Positions 11,701-21,463 of a stretch of DNA of 64,000 bases are shown piece after piece. Position 1 is the stretch's first letter, and each line of letters opens with the position of its first letter. Source of the stretch: Linnemannia schmuckeri (taxonomy: Eukaryota; Mortierellomycota; Mortierellomycetes; Mortierellales; Mortierellaceae); the NCBI GenBank assembly GCA_029449235.1, contig JANATG010000011.1:278001-342000 (forward strand), read 5' to 3'. A program made the translations under genes and the position numbers. Below the pieces are notes generated by a model that saw only the letters and a program-made list of their open reading frames with translations, had not been told where the DNA came from and did not search any database.

Positions 11701-13279
11701 TGTCTGTCCTGTTGACCACCGACGACAGAGATATTTTGCAGAGCGGACAGGAGTGCCTCACCTTTGTTATCCAAAAGGGTGTTGAGCAGGTTGCCGAGTG
11801 GTATGTGGTTTATTCTCTTTGATCTAGGTGACATCACTCAAAGTGTTGATGTCCAGTCTTTAACCATTACTCTAATTATTATCATGCGTTATTTAGGCGG
11901 GATGCTGCAAGTGGAAAGACTGGATTGGAGCTCACTATTCAGTTCATTGCCAAGCTCTTGGATCCTTCGCAGACCGAGTCGGCTGCCTTATTTGTCGGTG
12001 ACTTGATCTCGAAGTTGATCAAGAAGGGCGGCGACCTCGTTTCCCCCATTCTCCCCCAGCTCTTGGATGCTGTCACCCGCCGCCTCGCCGAGGCTAAGCT
12101 TCCAACCTTCATCCAGGTAGCCTTCGTCTTGTATGTAAGCCTCTATGTAAAACTATTATGTGGAGTGGAGTATTAACCCTTTGTTTGCAATCAATCCTCT
12201 TTTTGACATTAGCCATTGGTGATGGTATTTGCTCAGCTGTGCCTGACTCAGCATGAAGTTGTTATCAACTTTTTGGGCTCGGTAGACGTTAGCGGTCGCA
12301 ACGGTTTGGACATCGTCTTGTCTGCATGGCTCGCCAACCACACTGACTTCCAGGGTCTCTACAATCAGAAGGTCAGCACTGTCGCCCTGACTAAGATCTA
12401 CATGTCTGGAGATGCCCGCGTCGCTAACATTCAAGTCAACGGTGACCTCATTGTCCCCAAGTCCACACGTAAGTTCTCTATACCTTGTACATATTTTCAT
12501 TCCCGCTTTGCTTTTAATACCCATCCCCTTGGTGGATTTGCTCTGATGGAACGTGTTTGTCCCCACATCGTTGTGAATTGATTGATTTTGTAGGCATTGT
12601 CACCCGTTCCAGAGCAAAGAACAGTAAGAAGAATCTTTTTCTCTAGCACCACATCGTCAATCTTCTCGCGTTGTCTCACACCCATTCCTATTATCATTTA
12701 CATACTGAGTGCAGGTCAAACTAACCAGTGCTTACTATTTGTCGTGTATTTCATATAGCGCCTGACCAGTTCACAATCACAACAGTGCCTGTCAAGATTA
12801 TTCGTTTGCTGTCGACAGACTTGACGAACAAGATTGAGGAGGAAGAGGACCAGGCAGCAGAGTCGGATTATGATGACGAGGATGGCGAGGATGACTGGGA
12901 GGATGAGGATGATGGCCGCGGTGGCAAAGACCAGTTCTCGTTCTTATCTGATGTTTTGGACGCACATGGGCTCGATATGGACGGTGAGGAGGATGAGGAG
13001 GAGGTTGACCCTGATATTCTGGCCGATCCTATCTACCAGATGAACATGAAGGTAAGTAACAACTTTTTTTTTCTCAAGTGCAACTGCTGTGGAGAGAACA
13101 GTGGTTTTTACGCAAGCTAATAATCCTTTCTTGTTATTCTTTTAATGTTTTAAATGTAGAATTACTTGGTGGATTTCTTCCGTCAATGTGTTCAGCAGAA
13201 CTCGCCCTCGTTTGTTCAGAGCATTGGCGAGTTGAGTGATGTTGAGAAGCGCACTCTTTCTTCCCTCTTGGAGAACTAA
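8789..13279 (+). CDS. Importin-9/Kap114-type karyopherin-beta
   Basis: Nuclear import receptor that carries cargo such as histones and TATA-binding protein and is released by Ran-GTP. Twelve exons join in frame to 1,025 residues, close to human IPO9 (about 1,040) and yeast Kap114 (about 1,000). Exons: 8789-8891, 9226-9374, 9486-9557, 9653-9782, 9902-10215, 10313-11293, 11391-11800, 11897-12116, 12213-12468, 12594-12623 (only 30 bases), 12759-13051, 13160-13279. The importin-beta N-terminal domain lies at about residues 25-100 (LAELRLKELQVNP-type start, then RQHSAAVLLK-like RHSAAVLLKSYV). HEAT-repeat helices fill the rest. An acidic insertion (DYDDEDGEDDWEDEDD) at about 905-970 precedes the C-terminal helix, as in IPO9, where it contacts histones. 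The ATG at 8789 sits in a good context (GCCATGG). Confidence 0.95.
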
Positions 13280-14551
13280 GGATGGGAACAATGTAACGAG
13301 TAGAAGGCGTTTTAGCTTGATAAGAATGATCCTCGGTTTGTAAAATGCACCCAGCAAAACATGAACAAACCAACAACAAAATAAAAATACATTAATTTGG
13401 TTCATGAAATGGTGTGGTCTTTTTTTTTTATTTCGTTGGAAGGGCTAACGAAAGGAATAGGGTATGAAGAGTTGGGAGCCATAACGCGGGTATTATTTGG
13501 GGTTCAGCTATAGTCGAGCTCGGTCGGGTCCTGAAAGGATCAAGGAGTTGGGAGAGGGAGGTATTTTGGAGGACATTTAGTTATTGTCAGCTCCTAGAAA
13601 GCACGTAGGTGTCGTAGAGGCTCATCTGGAGGGTCTTTGAGAAGGATTCCCTTTGCTTTGCTGCTTGGGCCGACATTCGGATGTTAGTCTTGATCTTGGT
13701 CGCTTTAGCAGCAGCAACGGGGTGGCAGTTGCGAAGGAGATGTAGGGTGGTGGGAGTTGGTCTCTTGGCTGAGTGGTAGGAAGGTCCTTGGAGCGGGGAG
13801 TGGAGTTGTTTTGAGACATGTTTTTTTCGGTATGCAAGGAGGGAAGGAGTGGATAGAGACGGAGAGGTTGCAGAAGGAGAAGGTGAAGAAGGGAAGGAGA
13901 ATTGAATAAGAGACTTTGAACGAAGAAGACAGTGAATGAAAGATGAGGTGAGAGCCTGGTTGCAACAATATCTTGGTGTTTATTCTTTCTATAGCAGAGG
14001 GTCCCACAGAGCTGATGGGACGCATTGTGAGGCATAGAAACATCCTCGCAGCACCATTACACCGCCTTACAAAAAATAAAGTTTGCTCTCTCATGCCTCT
14101 TGGAAGCGTGTGAAATGAAAAGAGGCAAAAGAAACAAAAAAGAAAGAAACGACGAGTCATGAAATAAAAAAAAAAAAAGTTCAAAGCTATAAGTCGACCA
14201 GATCACCGGAAGCAACTATCAACTTGTGCTCTTTTAGTTATTTAGCCAACAGAGCAAGGGAATACTTAAAATGATATAGAGTTGGAGCAAAAAAAGGGAG
14301 GGGGGGTTTATTTTATGATTTGAACTCTCAATTGTTACATGGGAAGACTCAGGAAGGAAAAAGGTTCAAAGTATAGACCTCGACTTGACGCGATGACTGG
14401 GAGGTTGTGCTTTTCACCTTTCTACTTTTTATTATGCTATGGAATTGAAGAACACGATAACGCGCTTTCTATTTTCTTCTGCTAAAAAAAAGGTCTTGAC
14501 TCCATTTCACGGAGAAAGAATTTCAGTCTGTAAGATGCGTTATCTGTCTTT
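13280..14551. other. Intergenic region with possible tiny minus-strand gene
   Basis: An AATAAA-like signal near 13377 ends the importin transcript. On the minus strand a pyrimidine-rich stretch is followed by ATG at 13819 in a strong context (AAAAACATG). Its frame reads MSQNNSTPRSKDLPTT and stops at 13622. From about 13715 a second minus frame looks more protein-like (KIKTNIRMSAQAAKQRES, then SLYDTYVLSRS, stop at 13587). The two frames differ by one shift, so this may be a broken or mis-sequenced gene of about 75 codons. I do not recognise it. Confidence 0.25.
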
Positions 14552-16013
14552 CTATAACAACTGCTCCACTTCCTGCTTCTCCTGGTGGTAGTGGTGATGG
14601 CGGCAACTGGCTGAGTTTGAATGAGCAGTGTATAGATTCCAGATAAGTCCCATACCAAAGGCAAGCTTGGTGGCGGCCCTGAAGAAGACGAACCACAACA
14701 GCAGGTACTTGGCACGGACGGCAGACAGGGAAGAGGGAGAGTAGTTGGTAGGCGCAACATTCTCACGCTGATCAGGGGTATAGTACATAATCAACACAAT
14801 AGCCGCCATCTTGATCGGGTACATAATGATCGGGTACATAAAGACCATGTAGTGAACCTTCCTGAGACGACTGGAGGGACTGTTCCACATCTGCGTCCAG
14901 GCTGTGACAACGACGTTGGTCGGGATGGTGGACCAGGCGACGGCGAAGAGGAGGGCGGAGAGGCGGGTGAGGACGACGGACAGGGAGGGGAGGCCTCTGA
15001 TTGGGAGGTACTGGAAAAAGGCCTTTTCGAAGCTGGATGTTGGAGGATGGCAGTAGTCTGCATATTTGGGGTTCCCGGTGGTGTAGTTGTTGATTGGGTC
15101 CAAGTAAAATCCGTTGGAATCCGGACCGTGGTAGCAAAAGTAGTCCGTGTAGTTGATTTCGACCTCATCATAAACGGTGATAAGGAGAACAATACTGGCG
15201 AGGAGATAGCCGAGTTTAGTCTTGAAAGTCATAGCGATCGTGGTGCTAGTTATGGTGGTCGTGATGGTAGTTGTGGTAGTTGTGATAGTGGTGGTAGTGG
15301 TGGGTGCAACTTGCTCGTCACTGTTATCCTCGTTGTCGTTGACATTCTCCTCCAATCGGTGTGCGGCAATGTACGAGTCAAGTCTGGTGTTTGAGACCCA
15401 CGAGGAAAAGTAGACGATGCGGGGGATGGATTGTCCACCAGTAATAGCCTTGAGGTGCTTTCGGAATACGTTCTCCATGTTGGTAAAGATGACCAAGTCA
15501 AAGAAGATGTAGGGAAGATTTTCAACAGCACATGCGTCCGCCATCAACTACATTGGACATGAATGAGAAGTGGTGTGAACAGCAGGAGAAAGAGACGAGA
15601 AAAATGAGGATTGTTAATATTCTGGCTGTGAAATTCTAAACGTTGTAAGGACACACAAGGGAGCACCATAGTGAAAGACGATTCTCGTACCTGAAACCCT
15701 GTTAAAGTTGAAAGAGTAAACAAAACAGGCGCAGCTAGTTAATCTACCGCACGAATGCCAACATTTGGTAGTCAAGAAGTTTTACATCACGTACGAGATG
15801 TCAAAAATATCATGGCCAACGCCAAAACTTACAAATACCATAATACGCAATCCACCGCTGATACTGCTTCAAGTTTGGGAAGGAGCCAACCATCATGGGA
15901 AGGGTCAAGAGGAGCAATGTATGGTTATAAAGCTCGTCAGTAGTCCAATTCTCGGCTGCAAAGGTAAGGAGATAAATGTGAAGAATGAAGATCAAGCACA
16001 GTGTGGAGGTCAT
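14552..16013 (-). CDS. Multi-pass membrane protein A, with 8-base microexon
   Basis: Exons on the minus strand: 15833-16013, 15691-15698 and 14552-15547, giving 394 residues. The first exon starts MTSTLCLIFILHIY and ends with a T; the 8-base exon GGTTTCAG supplies the rest of codon W plus F and Q; the third exon begins L-M-A-D. Without the microexon the frame is lost. About six hydrophobic segments are visible, including LLLLTLPMMVGSF, LGYLLASIVLLITVY and KYLLLWFVFF. A Thr-rich linker of about 30 residues follows RLEENVNDNEDN. The neighbouring gene at 17360-18864 is a clear paralog with the same exon pattern; both share YFSSW(V/I)S and WNLY(T/A)(A/I)HS. Not a family I can name. The start was chosen as the first ATG that aligns with the paralog; an upstream in-frame ATG exists at 16229. 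Confidence 0.8.
15691..15698 (-). other. Microexon of 8 bases in gene A
   Basis: On the minus strand the sequence reads AACAG, then GGTTTCAG, then GTACGAG: an acceptor, eight coding bases, a donor. The flanking introns are 15699-15832 and 15548-15690. The microexon turns phase 1 into phase 0 and encodes the end of W plus F-Q. The paralog has GGTTCCAG in the same place. Confidence 0.75.
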
Positions 16014-16357
16014 TGACGCCTTTTCCCCTCGCGTGGATGAAGCGGACTGAGAGCTTGCCAGTGGTGGCATTGGTGGTAGTGGCGTTGGCGGTGAAGAAGA
16101 CAGAATGGAAGATGTGGCTTGAAAGAAAGAAGACGCGCTCAGGATAAGTGAAGAAAGGCGATAAATAGCGGAAGGATGGATGTGAAGGTGTGGGCACAGA
16201 AGAAAGACGACAAAACGTGGAAAGTCCATCGCTTATTTTATACGGAAAGAGTATGAGTACCATCAAACTTGAAAAGTCAATATTTCTCAATTGAATTGTT
16301 TGTGTTCATGTATTCTATTCAATTCAATTCGTTTTGTTTTGCTGTCATTCATGGAAA

Positions 16358-16806
16358 GGCAAGAAGGATACGCGTGTGTGCGCCATGTATGGTTTTTGCC
16401 ATATGGTCTAGCTTACCTTCATGTAAAATCAAACCTTCACTGCGCCAATAGTGGTTACATGAAACGCTCCATCAGGAAACACTGGACGCGGATACTCGCC
16501 TCGCGGCAGACAACTCAAAAAGAAAGGTCAATTCAATCCGTTATCCAATAAATGTAATACTTCAAATGCGGAAGCGACTTTCGTACACAAACATTAAAAT
16601 AAACTGAGCCTCATCTATTTACAAATATCTATAGAATAATTGATGAAATGACCTTCCTTTTAAATTGTCTGCCGCGAGACGAGTATCCGCAACAGCCTTA
16701 GGAAAGATATGTGTGTGCGCCATGCATGGTTTTGCCATATGGTCCAGCTTACCCCCATGTAAAATCAAGCAAGCCTTCACTGCGGCAGTAGTGGTTACAT
16801 GAACCA
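16358..16806. repeat. Repeat pair, direct about 100 bases plus an inverted 40-base arm
   Basis: A segment at about 16367-16465 (GTGTGCGCCATGTATGG ... GTGGTTACATGAA) recurs at about 16707-16803 in the same direction with about 85-90% identity. Between them, the sequence at about 16490-16531 (CGGATACTCGCC ... AAAGGTC) recurs as its reverse complement at about 16649-16692. This layout suggests a small rearranged non-autonomous element or a nested duplication. No coding potential. Confidence 0.65.
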
Positions 16807-17359
16807 CAGTCTGCTCAGGTTGATAGGACGATTTCGACCCACAAACGAGATTTTTTTTTTAAGTATATATTTTTTTCAATTGGAGTGAGTAGAACCTCCT
16901 TCAGATCTTGATCCTGAGGATTGGCCTTCCATTTCCATGGGATTGAAGCATCCTTTTTCTCCCTCCCCTCTTGGAGAGATATCTGAAAACATATGGGAAA
17001 GGTCTATCCCATGGATTAAAGGTTTGTCAGTTTACGTTTTACTCTAATTGAAAAAATATATACGTAAAAACAATTCTCGTTTGTAGGTCAAAAGCGTCCT
17101 ATTAACAAGAGCAGGCTGTAGAAGCCCCACCATCATTTTTGTCACCACAAGACAGCATGCTCATAGAACACAAACAGGGAGGCGCAAAAACCCTAAAGCA
17201 TGAGTTTACCAAGGACACAGTATCAAAAAAGAGGTAATAATCCAAAAACAAACGACGCATCATCGCTCTTTCTACTCGGAATCAAGGTATTTTGTTTTTT
17301 TTTTGGCTTATACATGGTCGTCCACAACAGCAATCAGCCTTTTCTTTATTCATCATAGT
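16807..17359. other. Intergenic between membrane protein genes A and B
   Basis: AT-rich with short T runs near 16851 and 17289. The last 60-100 bases are probably the 3' UTR of gene B. No gene seen. Confidence 0.4.
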
Positions 17360-18864
17360 TTAGAGAGAAGGGGACAAGTCAACGACATGGGTAGAGTGAG
17401 TCACGTCGTCCAAGAGCTTCTTCTCACTACCAGAAATACCGTCCACATCACCACTGCCTTCAACCCTCTCCTTGTGCTCAAACCCTCCACTATACTGCTG
17501 CTGTCGATCCTGACAGGTGTCCAGTCCCGAATGAATAGCATAAAGGTTCCAGAGAATCGCCAAGGCAAAGGCCAGGGTGGTCGCATAGCAGAATACGACC
17601 TCCCACACAAACAGGTTTTGCTTGAGGTTCGAAGCCTTCAAATCCTCCTCTGGCCGGATCGAATACATCTCGATCAGGACGTGGGTTGGCCATTTTATCA
17701 GGTAAATGAAGACAACATAGTGGATCTTCTTGATAACAAACATCCTGCTCCTCCTTCCAGTGGCGTCGCCGTCGTTGTTGTTGTTGGGCCACATACGGAT
17801 CCAGGCACGAATGACAGTCATGGTAGGGAGTTTGGACCAAGCGGCGGCAGAGAGGAAGGCTGTCGCAATCGTGAGGAGGGTCACAGGATTCGGCCATCCC
17901 CGGATGGTGTAGTTGTAGACCCATCGCCATAGAGATGAGCAGTAGTTGCGGTACTCCTTGTAGTCGTCCTCGGTCGTAAAGTCATTAAACGTGTACGCCA
18001 TGAGGTAGCAGTTGTAGCCCCAGAAATTTGATGCGATGATCACACAGGTGTTGAGGACAAGGGCACCAGTGACGAGAGCGTATAGCCATTTTGTCCTTGT
18101 TCTCATAAGGGTAGTAGTAGCAGCATTGGTTTGTTGTTCGGTGTCATCATCAGGCTTGTCGTCATCCTTGGGGTCCAGGGACCTATGGGCAGCAAGGAAG
18201 GCGGACAGCTTGGAATCATCAGAGATCCAGGAGGAAAAGTAGACGCGCGAGGGGATCACTTTGTCTCCGATCAGAGTTTGGAGATGGCGTCTGTAGGCCC
18301 CGTCCATGGTCAGGAAGAGGAGTAAGTCGAAGCCGAATTCGTGGGTATATCGCTTGGACTGAGATGACATCAACTAATATATATATAAACGAAAAGAAAA
18401 GAACGACAGTTAGCTTATTGGAAGCAACCTTTGCGCAAAGAGATGACGTGCGAGGAGGGCAAGGAACGCGTCTTCGTTGTCAATCTTGTACCTGGAACCC
18501 TAGAAATGGAATTTTAAAAAAAGAAAAAAGAAAAAAGAAAAAAGAAAAAAGAAAAAAGAAAAAAGAAAAAAAAAAAAAAAAAAAAAAGTGTGTGTGGTCA
18601 GTCAATCGATCCGCTTAAATGCGAAAGAGTATCTCGTTTGAACTTACAGATGAGATAATAAATGAACCATCGGCCATGCTCTTTAAGGTTCAGATAAGAC
18701 CCAAGGACGACAGGGAGGATGATGAGAAGGAGGGTAATGGCGGCCCACTGAGGCCAAGTCTCGTCGAACAAGATATCCATATGAAGCATAACCACCAGGA
18801 CTCCTGCAAGAGACCGCGCCAGAGTTCTGACCCATGTGGGAATGGGCTTTGAGGAGAGTGTCAT
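17360..18864 (-). CDS. Multi-pass membrane protein B, paralog of A
   Basis: Exons on the minus strand: 18648-18864, 18492-18499 (8-base microexon GGTTCCAG) and 17360-18373, giving 412 residues. The first exon (MTLSSKPIPTWVRTLARS...) contains ITLLLIILPVVLGSYLNL, matching the corresponding helix of gene A. The join reads YYLI-WFQ-LMSSQ, against YYGI-WFQ-LMADA in A. The third exon carries the shared YFSSWIS motif, an acidic/polar linker and four further hydrophobic segments, among them LYALVTGALVLNTCVII and HYVVFIYLIKWPTHVLI. The C-terminal 50 residues after AIHSGLD are polar. Clear tandem duplicate of gene A, with sequence diverged to perhaps 35% by eye. Function unknown. Confidence 0.8.
18492..18499 (-). 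other. Microexon of 8 bases in gene B
   Basis: On the minus strand: TTTCTAG, then GGTTCCAG, then GTACAAG. The introns around it are 18500-18647 and 18374-18491. It is needed to restore the frame and codes for the end of W plus F-Q, as in gene A. One base differs between the two microexons, a silent change in the Phe codon (TTT/TTC). Confidence 0.75.
18515..18588. repeat. AAAAAAG microsatellite inside intron 1 of gene B
   Basis: About eight copies of AAAAAAG followed by 20 A. It lies in the intron upstream of the microexon. On the transcribed strand it is a T/C-rich tract that could serve as an extended polypyrimidine tract for the acceptor at 18500. Confidence 0.8.
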
Positions 18865-19128
18865 GGGGAGGGGAATGAAGGATGGAAGTGTGCTGTTCAC
18901 AGCGAATGAACACTTGAGAGAGCAAGCGAGAGGAAAGGTGGGAAAAGGGGAAAAGGGGAAAGGGGGAAAAGGGGAGGAAGAAGGAGTCAAAGGGTTGGCA
19001 CAAAACAAACACCAAAACCCCGGACCTGGCCTTCTTTTTATATGGAAAGAAGGCGCACATGAGGTGGAGGAGGGGGATACTCGGAGTGGGAATCATGAAC
19101 AGGCAGTCAACAGAAACAAGAGAAAGGG

Positions 19129-19388
19129 CTCTGTCTGCATTGGATGTCATGGACCATTTTTTCAGTGCTCACAGAAAATAAAATATTCTACAGTACAGCC
19201 CAATCATATTTCTGCTGTTACTGTTGCTGTTGTTGCTGTTGTTGCTGTTGCTGTTGTTGCTACCAGAGCACTGTCTGCATTGGTTGCCATGGGTTATTTT
19301 TTTTAATGCTTACAGAAAAAAAATGTTCTGCGGTATTCAATTCCTTATTTATGCTACAACACAACTATATTTCTGCTGTTGCTGTTGC

Positions 19389-19424
<36 letters not shown>

Positions 19425-19432
19425 CGCTGACG
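19129..19432. repeat. Two tandem units of about 140 bases, each ending in TGCTGT repeats
   Basis: Unit 1 (about 19129-19262) and unit 2 (about 19267-19432) both begin with CTGTCTGCATTGG, continue with an ATT/T-rich part containing TACAGAAAA-like sequence and ATATTTCTGCTGTT, and close with an expanded TGCTGT/TTGTTG tract. The tract length differs between units. Non-coding, between genes B and C. Confidence 0.65.
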
Positions 19433-19702
19433 ATAAATCAAACCTTGAGAGCACCTCTTGCCTTCTTTGTTTTCGCTTATGACTTTTTTTTTCTTATCCG
19501 CAATCACAAGCTCACAAACCGTGCTCTCATTGTTGCTGGGTTGTTGATGTCGTTGCTGTTGTTGCTACTGGGGATCGAGGACAGAGACGACAACTGCGGG
19601 GGCGCAACGACAACTCCGCCATAGCACAGAGGCCATTCCTGCAAACAGACCTGACAAAGATGCCACAGAAAAAACAATGCAAGATCGGTGACGGCGAAAT
19701 CG

Positions 19703-21024
19703 TCAACATATACTCCAAGCAATGTGTGTCATCAAATCTATGCTCATGTATTTGGTCTTCTCGGCAAAGAAATACATGACAGCATTCAAGCGGATCGCGT
19801 AAACGAGCATGTAAATCTGCAATAAAGGGGAGGAGGAACGCGTCTGGTGAGCTAATTTAAAACTCTCGCGCCTGGCATTATACATGCGTGCATGCATGGA
19901 TAACGACCCAAAGGGAAAAGCACTTGAATTACCGAGGATGTTTTAGACAACCTTACCGACTCGGAGAAACATGCCCTTAGGTAACAGGATCCATATCAAC
20001 GAGACGATGAATGCGGCCATGTCGTTGAGCGGATAAGCAATGTACTTCCCAAGGCTTGGAGGTTTGCACACGACTTGTCCTTTGTGAAGCACCAGAGGCG
20101 ACGAGTTCTTGTATGGCTCCAAGACGGAGTAGTAGCAATCGGTAATGGCAGCCAGGATCAAGGGTGTCGCAAATACTTGAAACGGTAGGCCTTGGATCCA
20201 GACAAAGCTGTCCGAGTCTGCTGTATCTGTTGCTGCTGTGGTGGTTTCTTTTGTTGTCGGTCCATGAGTAGGGGTGGTGTTCTTGACGCTGCTATTCAGG
20301 GTAATCGAAATGGACTTTTCATCTTCATGCTCAGGGTTGTTACTACCTCTATTCGAGGACATGGCACTGTCCGAAGGGGCGGATGCGTTGTAACAAGGAA
20401 AAGCATCGACCGTCGAAACAGAATTATCCTGTGCTGCTGTTGTCGCCATTGCGGCCGTGCTGTCGAGTGTGGCGGCTGCAAAGGTGTCAAAGAGGTAGTT
20501 GTGTGTCGATTGATCGCTTAGGTCGATGAGCGTGCTGACGTAGGCATACAAGCAGATAGCTAGGACCAGATGGTAGTACTTGGGGGTATACTGACTAATC
20601 GACGTCTGGAAAGTAAGGGGAATGCATTGTATGAGTTGTTTAATCTGTTGTCAGTCGTGTCGTGTGTGAACAATGAAGAAAAATGTGTTTGTTCTTTTCC
20701 CTGAACACCAATTAGATAGAAAGAGACAGTGGCAAAATTTTTACAAAGTAGTATTGCACTGTATGCATTATATGCTTCCTTCCACAAAGAACAATCCGAG
20801 AAAAAGCGAGCGCCAGAAACGCAACAAAACAAATATACAGAAGAAGAGAAAATGAGAAAGGACTTGTTTGATTGACTTTGCGATGCGCTACAATATGAAA
20901 GGGGAATAGGAAGAGGGGAAAAGATGGGTCCTGCCGTATAGATGTTGGAAACCACTATAGAGACAACCCAAACCCCGAAGGCAAGTACTGCAGCTTCGCT
21001 AGAAGTCCTCGGTCGAAATCGCAT
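19703..21024 (-). CDS. Multi-pass membrane protein C, exon borders uncertain
   Basis: Probable exons on the minus strand: a first exon from ATG at 21024 (MRFRPRTSSEAAVLAFGVW, then a helix), a main exon starting at 20605 after a TTTCCAG acceptor (SISQYTPKYYHLVLAIC) and running to about 19957, and a last exon of about 19703-19823 (IYMLVYAIRLNAVMYFF). Further helices are LPFQVFATPLILAAI and NDMAAFIVSLIWILLP; about 100 polar, Ser/Thr-rich residues separate helices 2 and 3. The donor of exon 1 is ambiguous. At the 3' junction the best donor (GTAAGG) and acceptor (TTGCAG) give a frame that misses the hydrophobic reading, so either a weaker donor is used or the gene is damaged. It sits in tandem with A and B on the same strand but does not clearly share their motifs. 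Confidence 0.55.
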
Positions 21025-21463
21025 TGTGGTTCTGATGAGTGAAGCAGTGCAAGTGGTGATAAGTGACGAATGAAGAAAGTTTCGTGCTGTGAATGATTGC
21101 TGATGAAGGAGACGGGTGATGGAGATGAAGGAAGAGAGTGAACGGTATGAACAAGGAAGGAATGAAGGAGGAAGAGGTATCCATCCCCCCCCTCCCTCTG
21201 GAAATTTTAATAAAATAAAAATTGGTGGCAAAGCAAAACGCAAGCAGCCCTTCTTTAATCAGACCATCAGCCAATCGGGTCCCACTAGGCATCACCGCGC
21301 CCTGGAGAACAAGGGTCAAAGCGCATGACTGATTATCACTTCTCAGTGCACTTGCACATTTTGCTTTCTTCGTGATGGATGAAAAAAATACCCAAAGTTC
21401 TCCTCCGCAAAACAAAACACATAACAAATACATCGCAATCAACATAACCTCATCCAATTTACT
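21025..21463. other. Intergenic between gene C and the F-box gene
   Basis: Upstream region of gene C and 3' flank of the F-box gene. It contains a CT-rich run on the minus strand (about 21180-21200). No gene seen. Confidence 0.4.

Noticed and set aside
14852..15394. 180-codon plus-strand Gly/Asp-rich frame
   Set aside because: Antisense shadow of the third exon of membrane protein A.
17303..17932. 209-codon plus-strand frame
   Set aside because: Antisense shadow of membrane protein B; no leader and no family.
20560..21243. Long minus-strand frame of 227 codons upstream of gene C
   Set aside because: Only its part after ATG 21024 fits gene C; the rest runs through the promoter and an intron.
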